A stretch of 64,000 bases of DNA from Elymus sibiricus (GCA_039707655.1 CM077676.1:453706379-453770378); one strand, 5' to 3'. Positions 21,745 to 33,145 are shown, counted from the stretch's first letter. Numbers and translations: made by a program. The notes: generated from the letters alone by a model not told the origin.

Positions 21745-23438
21745 TATGTTCTGCAGATTCACTTTGATTCCTCCAACAAAGAAGCCGAGTACGAAGCACT
21801 CCTTTATGGTCTACGTATGGCCATCTCACTCGGCGTCCGGTGCCTGATGGTCTACGAGGACTCGGATCTTGTTGTGAACCAAGTGATGAAGGAGTGGGAT
21901 ATTAGAAGCCCTGCTATGACAGGATACTGCAACGCAGTGAGAAAGTTGGAGAAGAAATTTGAAGGTCTGGAGCTGCGTCACGTTCCCCGAGCCAAGAATC
22001 AGGAGGCAGACGATCTGGCGAAGATTGGGTCCACTCGGAAATCCATACCCAGCAATGTGTGCCTCGAGCATTTACGTTCTCCGACGGTAAAAGAAGATCC
22101 CTTCACAGAAGAGCCCCCGCAGGCGGTCAGTCCTTCTGATCCGACTGAAGTCGAGGTCCCGGCAGTCATTGATTTGGTCATGGAGGTCCTAGCAATCACA
22201 ACCGAGTGGACAGTGCCTTACATTGCATACCTGCTCAGGCAGGAACTTCCAGAAGATGAAGCTGAGGCCCACCAGATTGTTCGCAGGTCCAAAGCCTTTA
22301 CAGTGATGGGCGATCAGTTATACAGGAAGAGCGTCACCGGTGTGACTCAGCGCTGCATTTCGCCGGAAGAAGGTCGATTGATCCTGGAGGAGATTCACTC
22401 GGGAACTTGTGGACACCACGGGTCCTCTCGGACGATCGTGGCTAAAGCTTACCGAGCCGGTTTCTTCTGGCCCCGTGCCAATGAAGCTGCGCAGGAAATA
22501 GTCCAACACTGTGTCGGGTGCCAGTTCTATGCAAACTTATCCCACAAGCCTGCATCTGCTCTGAAGACAATTCCACTCGTCTGGCCGTTTGCAGTCTGGG
22601 GACTCGACATGGTGGGACCCCTTCGGACAGGGGCGAGTGGATTCACCCACTTGCTGGTTGCAGTCGACAAATTCACTAAGTGGATCGAAGCCAAGCCCAT
22701 CAAGAAGCTAGACTCTCGTACAGCGATCAAGTTCATGAAGGAAATAGTCTTCAGATACGGAGTGCCCCACAGCATTATCACCGACAATGGTTCAAACTTC
22801 GACTCAGAAGAGTTCAGAGCGTTCTGTGCCGCCCAAGGCACCCGAGTCGACTATGCGTCTGTGGCGCACCCGCAGTCGAATGGACAAGCTGAGAGAGCAA
22901 ACGGATTGATTCTTCAGGGGTTAAAGCCACGACTCATGCGCGACTTGGAGCACGCAGCTGGAGCTTGGTCACCGAGTTGCCGTCAGTTCTTTGGGGCTTG
23001 AGGACGACCCCCAATCGGTCTACCAATCGCACTCCCTTCTTCATGGTGTACGGAGCTGAAGCCATCCTGCCGAGTGACCTGCTTCACAATTCACCCCGAG
23101 TGGAACTGTACTCTGAAGCTGAAGCGGAGCAAGCACGGCAAGACGCCGTTGATCTCTTGGAGGAGGAAAGGGAGATGGCTCTGACCCGTTCGGCCACTTA
23201 TCAGCAAGATCTAAGACGTTTCCACAGCAGGCACGTCAGAAGTCGGACCTTTCAGGAAGGAGATCTTGTGCTCCGAGTGGATCAGCAGTGACCTCACAAG
23301 CTTGCTCCCGCGTGGGAAGGTCCCTTTATCATGTCGAAGGTTTTGCACAATGGAGCATACCACCTGTACAACCTTCAGAAGCAGGCAGACGAGCCCCGTG
23401 CTTGGAATGCGGATTTGCTGCGACGATTTTATACTTGA
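21745..23438 (+). pseudogene. Archaeal-type RNase H and integrase of the Tat-lineage pol
   Basis: The second RNase H continues after the TGA (NKEAEYEALLYGLRMA, LVVNQVMKEWD, QEADDLAKIG), a feature of the Tat clade. The integrase follows. Its HHCC zinc-binding part (HSGTCGHHG ... CVGCQFY) lies around 22396-22530. The DDE core has Asp in WGLDMVGP (~22600), Asp in ITDNGSNF (~22780) and Glu in HPQSNGQAERAN (~22888). A one-base deletion near 22966 shifts the frame. The C-terminal part continues in another frame (VLWGLRTTPNRST, PFFMVYGAEAILPSD). A TGA at 23289-23291 breaks it again, and the chromodomain-less end stops at 23436-23438. Confidence 0.86.
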
Positions 23439-23600
23439 TGATGAGATGTAATAAAAGTACTCGAGTGATATTTGGTGAATAAAAGCATGACTTTTCCAGT
23501 TCCACATTGCGTTCACTCGTATGCATTGTCTGGCTTACTACCCCCAGTGGGTGTACGCCGTTCAACTTAGCTGCAAACCAGTTTTTGCCTAAGTCAAAAT
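23439..23600 (+). other. Spacer between pol and the minisatellite
   Basis: Short noncoding sequence containing a CCCAGTGGGTG motif like that in the 26771-27240 repeats. No gene is supported. Confidence 0.6.
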
Positions 23601-25326
23601 CTACTCCGAGTGAAGAGCATCCCTCTCACTCGGGGGCTTGGCCGCGAACTAGCTTTCGCCCAAGTTAAAACGCTACTCCGAGTGAAGAGCGTCCCTCTCA
23701 CTCGGGGGCTTGGCCGCGAACCAGCTTTCGCCCAAGTTAAAACGCTACTCCGAGTGAAGAGCATCCCTCTCACTCGGGGGCTTGGCTGCGAACCAGCTTT
23801 CGCCCAAGTTAAAAACCTACTCCGAGTGAAGAGCATCCCTCTCACTCGGGGGCTTGGCCGCGAACCAGCTTTCGCCCAAGTTAAAACGCTACTCCGAGTG
23901 AAGAGCGTCCCTCTCACTCGGGGGCTTGGCCGCGAACCAGCTTTCGCCCAAGTTAAAACGCTACTCCGAGTGAAGAGCATCCTTCTCACTCGGGGGCTTG
24001 GCCGCGAACCAGCTTTCGCCCAAGTTAAAACGCTACTCCGAGTGAAGAGCATCCCTCTCACTCGGGGGCTTGGCCGCGAACCAGCTTTCGCCCAAGTTAA
24101 AACGCTACTCCGAGTGAAGAGCGTCCCTCTCACTCGAGGGCTTGGCCGCGAACCAGCTTTTGCCCAAGTTAAAACGCTACTCCGAGTGAAGAGCGTCCCT
24201 CTCACTCGGGGGCTTGGCCGCGAACCAGCTTTCGCCCAAGTTAAAACGCTACTCCGAGTGAAGAGCATCCCTCTCCCTCGGGGGCTTGGCTGCGAACCAG
24301 CTTTCGCCCAAGTTAAAAACCTACTCCGAGTGAAGAGCGTCCCTCTCACTCGGGGGCTTGGCCGCGAACCAGATTTCGCCCAAGTTAAAACGCTACTCCG
24401 AGTGAAGAGCATCCCTCTCACTTGGGGGCTTGGCCGCAAACCAGCTTTCGCCCAAGTTAAAATGCTACTCCGAGTGAAGAGCGTCCCTCTCACTCGGGGG
24501 CTTGGCCGCGAACCAGCTTTCGCCCAAGTTAAAACGCTACTCCGAGTGAAGAGCCTCCCTTTCACTCGGGGGCTTGGCTGCGAACCAGCTTTCGCCCAAG
24601 TTAAAAACCTACTCCGAGTGAAGAGCGTCCCTCTCACTCAGGGGCTTGGCCGCGAACCAGCTTTCGCCCAAGTTAAAACGCTACTCCGAGTGAAGAGCAT
24701 CCCTCTCACTCGGGGGCTTGGCTGCGAACCAGCTTTCGCCCAAGTTAAAAACTTACTCCGAGTGAAGAGCGTCCCTCTCACTCGGGGGCTTGGCGGCGAA
24801 CCAGCTTTCGCCCAAGTTAAAAACCTACTCCGAGTGAAGAGCGTCCCTCTCACTCGGGGGCTTGGCCACGAACCAGCTTTCGCCCAAGTTAAGACCTACT
24901 CCGAATAAAGAGCGTCCCTCTCACTCGGGGGCTTGGCCGCGAACTAGCTTTCGCCCAAGTTAAAACGCTACTCCGAGTGAAGAGCGTCCCTTTCACTCGG
25001 TGGCTTGGCCGCGAACCAGCTTTCGCCCAAGTTAAAATGCTACTCCGAGTGAAGAGCGTCCCTCTCACTCGGGGGCTTGGCTGCGAACCAGCTTTCGCCC
25101 AAGTTAAAACCTACTCCGAGTGAAGAGCGTCCCTCTCACTCGGGGACTTGGCTGCGAACCAGATTTCGCCCAAGTTAAAACCTACTCCGAGTGAAGAGCG
25201 TCACTCTCACTCGGGGACTTGGCGGCGAACCAGATTTTTCCCAAGTTGAAACGTCGCTCCGGGTGAAGAGCTTCCCCCTCACTCGGAGGCTTAGCTGCGA
25301 ACCAGCTTTCGCCTAAGTTGGAACAC
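23590..25326. repeat. 72-bp minisatellite, about 24 copies, in the Tat-lineage element
   Basis: The unit runs from CTACTCCGAGTGAAGAGC to GCCCAAGTTAAAACG, and the spacing is exactly 72 bases over most of the array (23601, 23673, 23745, 23817, 23889). The last units, after about 24890, carry indels and are more diverged. Because 72 is a multiple of three and the unit has no stop in some frames, both strands show long repetitive frames (432 codons on the plus strand, 347 on the minus). I treat those as by-products. Each unit holds two CACTCGG-type motifs in opposite orientation. Confidence 0.95.
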
Positions 25327-25474
25327 GTTTCAAAGAAAGACTCAAAGGAAAGTATTCAAATAACTCCTGAAGTTCAAAGGCGAATACGAGTACGCGAGCC
25401 CGAAGCCCGAAAGAGTTTAACGATTACAGTTCCACTCGGCATACCGAGGATAATGGTCAGGACTTAAAGTTTTC

Positions 25475-28400
25475 TCATGCTCCGGTGGGGCTGGCAGGCT
25501 CAACGAAGGAATCCAGGTCAATGCCGTCTACGATCCGAGTGGCCGCTTCGATGAATGTCTCCATGAAGTCCTCAAACTGGAGTTTCTTCGTGTTGGCGAC
25601 TTGGAGAGACTTCAGCTTCTCCTCCTTGGCGTCCTTACAGTGCACTCGGACGAGAGAGAGCGCCACGTCAGCCCCGCAGTGAGCAGCCGACTTCTTCCAC
25701 GCTTGCACTCGACTGGGAATGTTGTTGAGATGAGTCATCATGGCTTCCAGGTCGGTGTCGAAGGTGTCTTCGGGCCATAGCTCCTTGTCAATTCTGCCGA
25801 GTGCCCCCCGCAAATGAATGATGTAACCTTGGACGTCCTCGATGCGAGATTCCACCCGTAGGACACCTAGAGCAGCCTTGTCACCAACGAGTGACCTGGA
25901 AGGATCCAGATCCCTCTCGATTCTGTCAGTCTCAAGCTCAAAATCCCGGCAGTACTCTGTAAACAAGGAAAGAAGAGTGTTGATCATCAGCATGCATGAA
26001 GTTCACTCGGAGTTAAGTTGAAATGCACTCGGATGCTATAAGTTACCTGCAAGCTTGGTTTACATCTCCTCCGTGAACTCTTCAATGTACCTCTCCAGAG
26101 CGTTCTTCTTCTCGATCAGCTGGGCGATCTTCTCGTTCAGAGTCTTCTTCTCTTGCTCGTAGACTTCCGCCTGGGCCTTGAGCTTGCTCTCCCACTCGGT
26201 CTGCTGCTTCTTGAGCTCGAGCACCTCCTTCTTCAGCGACGTGTTCTCTGCTTCAAGCTTCCCGAATGAGGCCAGCTTTTCTTCAGCGGCCTTGGTCTTT
26301 TCTTTCGCCACCTGCTGAGCCCCCGCCAGTTCCTGGTCCTTATTCTCGAGTGCATGCTTCATAGTTTCTAAAGAGACAGAGGTTCTGAGCCGCACTTGGA
26401 GTCGGTGGTTTTGACTACGCACATCTGTTCGAGTGAAGTCACTCGGTTCAAAGAATGTAAAAAGGTGAAAGCAGAATGCTCGGTAATCGAAGCTCACCTC
26501 CCATGGTCTTGAGCTCTGCCTGTGCTCGCGCTGTGTTTCTCCTCTCCACCTCCAAATCCAGTCGGAGCCGGGCCGTTTCCTTCTCTAGTGCAACGTACTG
26601 AGTCCCAAGCTCACAAGTTTTCTAGAATACAAGAAAGAGCAGATCAGTTAACATTAAGAAATATTCCGAGTGCCCAAAGACTGACGCTCCCGGAAGAAAC
26701 AAGCTTGACCGGTATCAGATCCTGAAGCACCCTTTGACAAGGAGGTGCAAGCTTGACCAGTATCAGATTCTAGGTTTTAAGACTCCCGCCGACTGCCCGC
26801 AGTCGACGGCAGTCTCGGGGACTACACCCAGTGGGTGCACTCAGCGTGCCCCCACTGGAATGGTATCCACTCGAACCGGTCCGTCCGATCTGAGTGATGG
26901 CCGAACACCAAAAAAAAAGAGAGAGACAAAAGGTTCTAAGACTCCCGCCGACCGCCCGCGGCCGACGGCAGTCTCGGGGACTACACCCAGTGGGTGCACT
27001 CAGCGTGCCCCCACTGGAATGGTATCCACTCGAACTGGTCCGCCTGATCCGAGTGATGGCCAAACAAAAAAAACAGCAACAACAACAGAACAGGTTCTAA
27101 GCTCTAAGACTCCCGCCGACTGCCTGCAGTCGACGGCAGTCTCGAGGACTACACCCAGTGGGTGCGCTCAGCGTGCCCCCACTGGAACGGTATCCACTCG
27201 GAACGGTCCGCCCGATCCGAGTGATGGCCAAACACAAAAAACACCCAGTGGGTGTACCGGATATTTTCCAACTGAAATTCCTACTGAAGAAAAAGGACTT
27301 GGAGGTCAACTTACAAGGGTACTTACTCGAACATTCTCCTGGAGAGCAGCACTGGCGTCATACGCTAGCTTGTTAGCTGCGCTCATCTCCTTGAGTCGTT
27401 GGGTCATCAGCTCCGCTTGGATCATTGCCTCCTTGCTGGCCCCAGTTTGATCCTCCGGCACCTTGTACAGACTGAAGATGTTGACGGGAGGAGTCAGAGC
27501 CGAAGTCAGAGCAGTCGACGGAGCCGCGGCAGAACCAGCCCCAGCCTGCCCCACAGGCACAGTCACGGCGGGTGCAGGGGGAGCTGCGGTCCCCTTCACG
27601 GTGTCCTTCCGCGGCGGCTCTTCATCGTCGTCCCCGATGTGGATGACCTCTGCAAGTGCTACGATCACTCGATGCGATCAGTCGCATTACACAATTCAAT
27701 CGGATGAAGGCATTTCAGTCGAATGACAGGTCGAAGTAAAAATGAAGTCATTGTTACCTTTTCGAGAAGTGGTCGCGTCTGCCGACTCGGCTTTGGCGCG
27801 GTCCCCATCGGTCTGCATGGGAGACGTCGTCGAGGTTGCAGCACTGGTTCATAAGATGCACTCGGTCAGAAGAATCACGAAAGTTGACAAAGACAAAAAA
27901 AAGAAAAGCTGAGAAGGATACTCACGTTGAGGCGACAGGCACAGTGACCTTGATCCGGGGCAGAGCCTTCCGAGGCTTGGGGGAAGTGACCTTGGGCTGC
28001 TTGGCGGCCTTCTCAGTCGACGCAGGCGACGACGTCCGAGTGCGCTTCGGAGCCTTATCACTCGGAACCGCCTCCTTCTCCGGGTCAGCATTCGGATCAT
28101 GAGTTCGTTTGGAGCGGTGCTCGAAGCGCAGCTCCGGAGACAGAGAAGACTCGACCTCGTCGCTCCCTTCCGAGTCCTCACTTTCCTCCTCGCTATCCTC
28201 CGCGTAGCTGCCCCGGGCGCTGCCATGTTCGCTCTCCACGCCTCCGGCAAGTTGTTCTCCATTCGGCACAGGCGATAACATCTTCTGAAACTCCTGCAAG
28301 ACATGAAGGGTGAAGACAGACAGTTCGGTCAGTTCATTCAGATCGATTAGTTCACTCGGATAATTTGCACATCGGTAATTCAATCGGAAATTCGTGCCTC

Positions 28401-29376
28401 ACCTCCAACAGTTGGTTGTTGGCGTCGTAGGGCGGGATCCGTCTTGACCCTCGCGGATTGTCACGTGCGCCAGTGATGTACCTGATCCACTGTTCCACCG
28501 TTTTCGCCTCGACGTCTTCCGGATGCACTCGGGTCGGATCACCGGCTCCAGTGTAGAGCCACATGGGGTGAGCCCGCTCCTGCAGCGGCTGGATCCTCCG
28601 ACTGAGGAAGACCTCCAGAAGGTCCAGGCCAGTTAATCCACCCTGAATCAGACTAACCATGGCGGTCACCAAGATTCCTACATCCGTCTTCTCCTTTTTA
28701 TCAACCGTCGGCGAGGGAGGAGTCTGAACTCTCTCAGTCGTGTAAGGAGGAAGGCCAGTCGACGAGACAGAGCATGATAGGTCATTGCAGTAGAACCAGG
28801 TCGACTGCCAACCCCTCACCGAGTCGGGAAAGGACATAGATGGGAATGCACTCTTACCCCTCATCTGAATACCTCAGCCACCGCACATCTGAATGTGTGT
28901 CCTCTCTCCATCGGGGTCGACCTTCTTAACCGATTGAGATCGACACGTGAAAATGTGTTTGAACAAACCCCAGTGCGGCGACAACCCAGAAAATTTTCAC
29001 ACAAAGAAACGAATGCAGCAAGGTACATTATGGCATTTGGAGGCAGGTGATGGAGCTGAGCACCGAAGAAGTTCAAAAATCCGCGGAAAAAGGGGTGGGG
29101 TGGCATGGAGAAACCTCGCTCCACGTGTGTGGTGAGGAGCACTCGCTCCCCGGGGCGCGGCGCAGGCTCAGTCTCCCCTTCTTCCGGCAACCTCCACGTC
29201 CCGTCGCGGATCAGCCCGTCCACGACGAGCCCGCTGACGTCGTCGACCGTGGTGGTCGGCGGAAGCCAGTCGCCCTGGATCCACCCGAGCGGGAGCGCAG
29301 CTCGGGAGCTCGATGCCTTCCTCCCCTTCGCCGCCTTCTTCGCTTTCTCGAGCTTCGCCATCTTGTCCTTCGCCAT
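25475..29376 (-). pseudogene. Antisense, intron-containing gene: 'putative gypsy type transposon' (PF04195-like) protein
   Basis: The gene runs opposite to gag-pol inside the same element. The likely start is MAKDKMAKLEK at 29376. Exon 1 holds the family signature RVLLTTHVERGFSMPPHPFF and LNFFGAQLHHLPPNAIMYL, then continues to LLE with a GT donor near 28400. Exon 2 (about 28293-27926) is acidic with an S/K-rich end. Further exons lie around 27840-27755, 27668-27327, 26620-26500 and 26365-26060 (a long coiled coil, AAEEKLASFGKLEAENTSLKK). The last is about 25960-25475, ending in VEPASPTGA. Grass Tat-clade elements often carry such extra ORFs, whose function is unknown. Damage: a frameshift near 28965, TGA at 28874-28876, and a likely poor splice acceptor near 27838. 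Exon limits are inferred from GT/AG and reading frame. Confidence 0.7.
26771..27240. repeat. Three ~160-bp tandem repeats inside an intron of the antisense gene
   Basis: Copies start at about 26771, 26931 and 27092. Each contains GACTCCCGCCGACTGC, GTCGACGGCAGTCTCG, then CCCAGTGGGTGCACTCAGCG and CCCACTGG, a CACTCG motif and an A-rich end of variable length. Two inverted repeats recur in each copy (GACTGC/GCAGTC and CCAGTGGG/CCCACTGG). A fragment, ACACCCAGTGGGTG, follows at 27241. Confidence 0.88.
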
Positions 29377-30002
29377 CGCCGACGAGCTCTCCAACGACCA
29401 AGGGAGATTCGCGCGGAGTGGATCGCGGGAGAGAAGATTGAGCGGGCTGGGAGAATAAGGGAAAAGGGGATCTGTCCTCTCTCCCTCTCCGGCGCAGAGG
29501 CCTCTTATGGCATCGCCTGTTCCGTTCCCCAATCCTCTTCCGCGCGTCCCGGGCCCGCAGATCTCCTCGAATCTCGCTGGCGGAGTTGCAACTGTACGTG
29601 GTGAAAAGGGGGGCAAAAATCGAGGCGTCACGCCCCGCTTTCCCCACTCACCGCGCCGCAACCGTTCACGCGCGCTCGTCGCCGATTTCAAATCCCTCAA
29701 GATCCGGATTTCAGCGATCCGATGACCCGCCTTTAAAGACATTCCATGAACATGCGGATCTGTTCCGCCACTCGGATGAAGACTACTCGTTTCGCTCGGT
29801 TGAAGACAACTCACTTCACTCGGTTGATAGCCACCATCCCATTCGGGCGAGGACTTCCATTCCGATGTCATATGGTCCAGAATCCGCCAAGGTGCCGCCC
29901 GAAGACAAGGCCGACTAGTGACCGGCGGTGGTCCTTGAGCGCCCCTGCAGCACTCGACTCACCTGGGAATTCGCCTTGACTCAACCCGCTAAACCTCGAC
30001 CG

Positions 30003-30015
30003 ATTCGGGGGCTAA
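30003..30015 (+). promoter_or_regulatory. Polypurine tract of the Tat-lineage element
   Basis: ATTCGGGGGCTAA stands directly before the 3' LTR, which starts TGACGAGGGC at 30016. The GGGGGCTAA form is typical of grass Tat elements. Confidence 0.7.
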
Positions 30016-30587
30016 TGACGAGGGCATATACTAGGGATAGGGTAATAGGCCTGACCTATAGACCCTACCCTAGGACGCCGCACGTCTTATACTGGGCCCC
30101 AGGGCCAGATTAGCAACCAAGAGTTCTGCAAACTGACATTCACTCGGAGTTCGATGAACCACTTGGGAGACAAGAGTTCACTCGACCAGCTCATTTCACT
30201 CGGAGCACCCGAAAGTCACTCGACCAGAGAAGACCAGGAGACTCCAGGAGCGTAACGGTCGGGGCGCACGTTCGCCTGTATTAATTGTAATCAATGCGCC
30301 CGTTTCCTGGCGCCCTTAAACCCCTCTTAATCCCTGGTAATGGCGGCCTTCATGGGAGGGCTGGCATAGACTATATAAGCCACCCCCAGCTCCATTCCAA
30401 GGGTTCGCAATCAATTTGTAATCATACACTCAAGCAATACAGCTCCAGAGCACCGAGACGTAGGGCTATTACCTCCACCGCTGAGGGGCCTAAACTCGTA
30501 AATCCGAGTGTAACACCTGCGCCGTAGCTAGGCTCTGCCCTCTCATCCGTACCCCTACACACTGCTGTCAGACTTGCACCCACGACA
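30016..30587 (+). repeat. 3' LTR of the Tat-lineage element
   Basis: 572 bp, paired with 16517-17090. It ends CACCCACGACA and is followed by GTTG, the target duplication, and then LINE ORF2 sequence. Confidence 0.93.
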
Positions 30588-30592
30588 GTTGC

Positions 30593-33145
30593 ATCAAATA
30601 TTTCCAGGCCTTCCAGTGAACTTTCCTCTTCCCATCTTTTGACCCCCAATAGAAGTTTCTCACCATCCGGGTAAGATCATCACAAACAGAAAATGGCAAC
30701 TTAAACACTCCCATAATATAAGTGGGCAACACTTGAGCTACTGACTTAATTAACACTTCTCTCCCTGGTTGTGCAAGACACCCATCACCCCACTGCAGCA
30801 ATCTTTTGGTCAAGCTAGCTTGCAGATTTTGAAACCAGCTCTTGGATACACGCCCCTCCGGCGTCGGTAGTCCTAGATATTTTTCCTCAAAGCATGAGCT
30901 AGTAATTTTGAGGACCTCCTTTACCTGCTCCTGGGCTTTGGATGGACAAGCAGAACCAAAAAGGATTGAACACTTGTCATAATTCAACAATTGACCAGTA
31001 GCTTGTTCATAGAGATCAAGGCTCTTCTTAATATTTAGAGCTTGTTCATGAGAGGCTTGGAAGAACATAAGCATATCGTCCGCAAACAACAAATGTGAGA
31101 TACCAGGTGCATGACGGCAAACCTTAACAGGGGATAAATTTTCTGACAGAACTTCCTTCTGTAATATTGCAGACAGACCATCAGCAACAAAAAGGAACAA
31201 AAATGGGGAGAGCGGGTCACCTTGCCGAAGCCCACGCGACGGTGCAAATGAATCCAAGATGGTCCCATTAAATTTTACCGAGTATTTCACCGATGTGACA
31301 CAAACCATTATCCAGTCAACCCATCGATGTGAAAACCCCAACTTTTGCATCATTTGCTTCAAGAAGTCCCAGTCCACCCTATCATATGCCTTTGACAAGT
31401 CCAATTTTTAAGCACAAAAGCTTTTGGTAGGATCTTTCTCCTGCTTAATATGATGGATACACTCAAACGCGATCAACGCGTTATCCGTGATCATTCTCCC
31501 AGGAACGAATGCACTTTGTTCAGGAGAGATAAAAACATCCAAAATCGGCCTCAACCTATTAACCAAGCACTTCGAGATTACCTTGTAAATAACATTACAC
31601 AGACTTATTAGCCTATACTCGGTTATCTTCGTAGGATTTGCAGTTTTTGGTATTAAGTATTAACACAACGGAAGTAGAATTGACACCATCCGGCATCACC
31701 CCCGAAGCAAACAATTCCTTGACCGCAGCAATAACACTATCTTTCAAAGTGTCCCAATTTCTCTGAAAGAATCAGGCCGGGAAGCCATCCAGCCCGGGGG
31801 CCTTCAAGGGGCCTATCTAGAACACTGCATCGGCAATTTCATCGTCCGAAAAAGGCCGGGTGAGCCTCTCATTATCTGCCTCTATAACCTTTGGAGTAAT
31901 AAGGCCCAGCACAGCCAAGGCATCAAGGCTAGAATCCTTCGCAAACACTGGCAGAAAATACTCATTGATCATCGAACTCAAAGTTTGCACATCTGAGTGA
32001 GCGACCCCGGCATTGTCCTTGAGCTCTCGAATTCTGTTTTTTCTTGCCCTCCACACTGCTTTATTCTAAAAATATTTTGTGTTGCAGTCCCCCTCTTTCA
32101 GCCATGAAATTCTTGATCTTTGAAGCCACATCAGCTCCTCTTTATAGAGTAACTCATTCATTTTATCTAAAACTTTACGTATTTCCTGTCGGTCCGCATT
32201 CATATTCATGAGTTGTTCTAACTGAACTCGAGACTTCTCCAACTCCTTTGTGATATTTCCATGCTTCTTCTTGCTCCATGTACGTAAAGTAGACATGGTT
32301 TGGTCCAAGGCACCCTGCAGCTGCGCCAAGTTGTTCACAGAACCAAACGCATCCCATGCATCTTTAATGATTTCTGGTAGAGCTGCATCTCTCTCCCAGT
32401 GAATCTCATATCTCCTGCAGCTTGGTTTCGGAAAAGAGGTTTCAGGCTCTCCCCATAATAGCAACGGCACATGATCTGAGCATGGAGAAATCAAGTGTTG
32501 CACTGAATAAAAGGCGTATAGATTTCTCCAATCGTTAGACGCCACTGCCTATCCAATCTTACTTTGACATGTGCACTGCCCCCCCTCAAATTATCATATG
32601 TATGCGGCACACCAGAGAACCCAAGGTCTACTAGCCCACATATTTCCAAAGCGTCTCGGAAGGGGACCATCTGACCCTCAGGTCTAGGTGTAACTGAAAA
32701 ATGTTCAAAGTTCCACATGGCTTCATTAAAATCGCCTATTACCAACCACGGCAAATCTGAAGCTGTACTTAAATTCTGAAGTTTTGTCCACATTAAGTGT
32801 CTATTTTCCACCCTCGGCTCCCCATACACGCACGTTAATCTCCATTCCTCGCCTTGTCTCAGAAATTTTCACAGCCACATCAATATATCTGTCATCTTTA
32901 TCCAGTATGTCCATTGTACATGACTCATGCCAGTAAAGTGCCAAGCAGCCACTCAAACCTCTACTGTCAACTCCTTCAAAACCTCGGAGCCCAAACCGCC
33001 TCCCGTTCCTTTTCATTCTTTCAGCCTTTTGTCTAGTCTCACATAAGAACACAAACTTGGGGGAATGCGGCCTAATCATAGTCGCAAGCTCTCGAACTGT
33101 CCGGGTATTCCCCTCTCCCTGGCACTTCCAACTTATGATATTCAT
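30593..33145 (-). pseudogene. LINE ORF2: AP-like endonuclease and reverse transcriptase (broken)
   Basis: ORF2 nicks target DNA and primes reverse transcription. The start MNIISWKCQGEGN at 33145 opens an exonuclease-endonuclease-phosphatase domain. It shows the metal-binding Glu in FLCETR, the IGDFNEA motif and the catalytic SDHVPLLL. The RT domain spans about 31900-30800, with [38 protein letters not shown] and the catalytic FADD in [12 protein letters not shown]. The post-RT segment ends at the Tat insertion ([12 protein letters not shown]) and resumes at 16512. Frameshifts lie near 32820, 32550 and 31650. Stops are seen at 32066-32068, 31817-31819, about 31778 and about 31410. The ATG overlaps the ORF1 stop as ATGA. 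Confidence 0.88.

Larger units (their letters stand above)
16517..30587 (+). mobile_element. Tat-lineage Ty3/Gypsy retrotransposon with an antisense gene, 14.07 kb
   Basis: Two LTRs of 574 and 572 bp bound the element. The flank GTTG occurs on both sides (16513-16516 and 30588-30591), a 4-bp duplication in LINE ORF2. The order is 5' LTR, PBS, gag, protease, RT-RNase H, a second (archaeal-type) RNase H, integrase, a 72-bp minisatellite, an antisense intron-containing gene, the polypurine tract and the 3' LTR. The second RNase H between RT-RH and integrase, the long 3' region and the extra antisense ORF are hallmarks of the Tat (Retand/RIRE2/Grande-like) clade. By eye the LTRs differ at about 12 substitutions and 2 indels. 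Gag-pol carries five stops and a frameshift, so this copy is not autonomous. Confidence 0.92.

Noticed and set aside
23594..24908. Long repetitive open frames on both strands (432 and 347 codons)
   Set aside because: They are translations of the 72-bp minisatellite, open because the period is a multiple of three. No start context, domain or non-repeat part supports a gene.
23590..25326. Possible CRISPR-like array
   Set aside because: The units are contiguous 72-bp tandem copies without unique spacers, in a plant retrotransposon.
26734..27450. 238-codon plus-strand frame
   Set aside because: It translates the ~160-bp intronic tandem repeat and exon antisense sequence. The protein is just the repeat unit three times.
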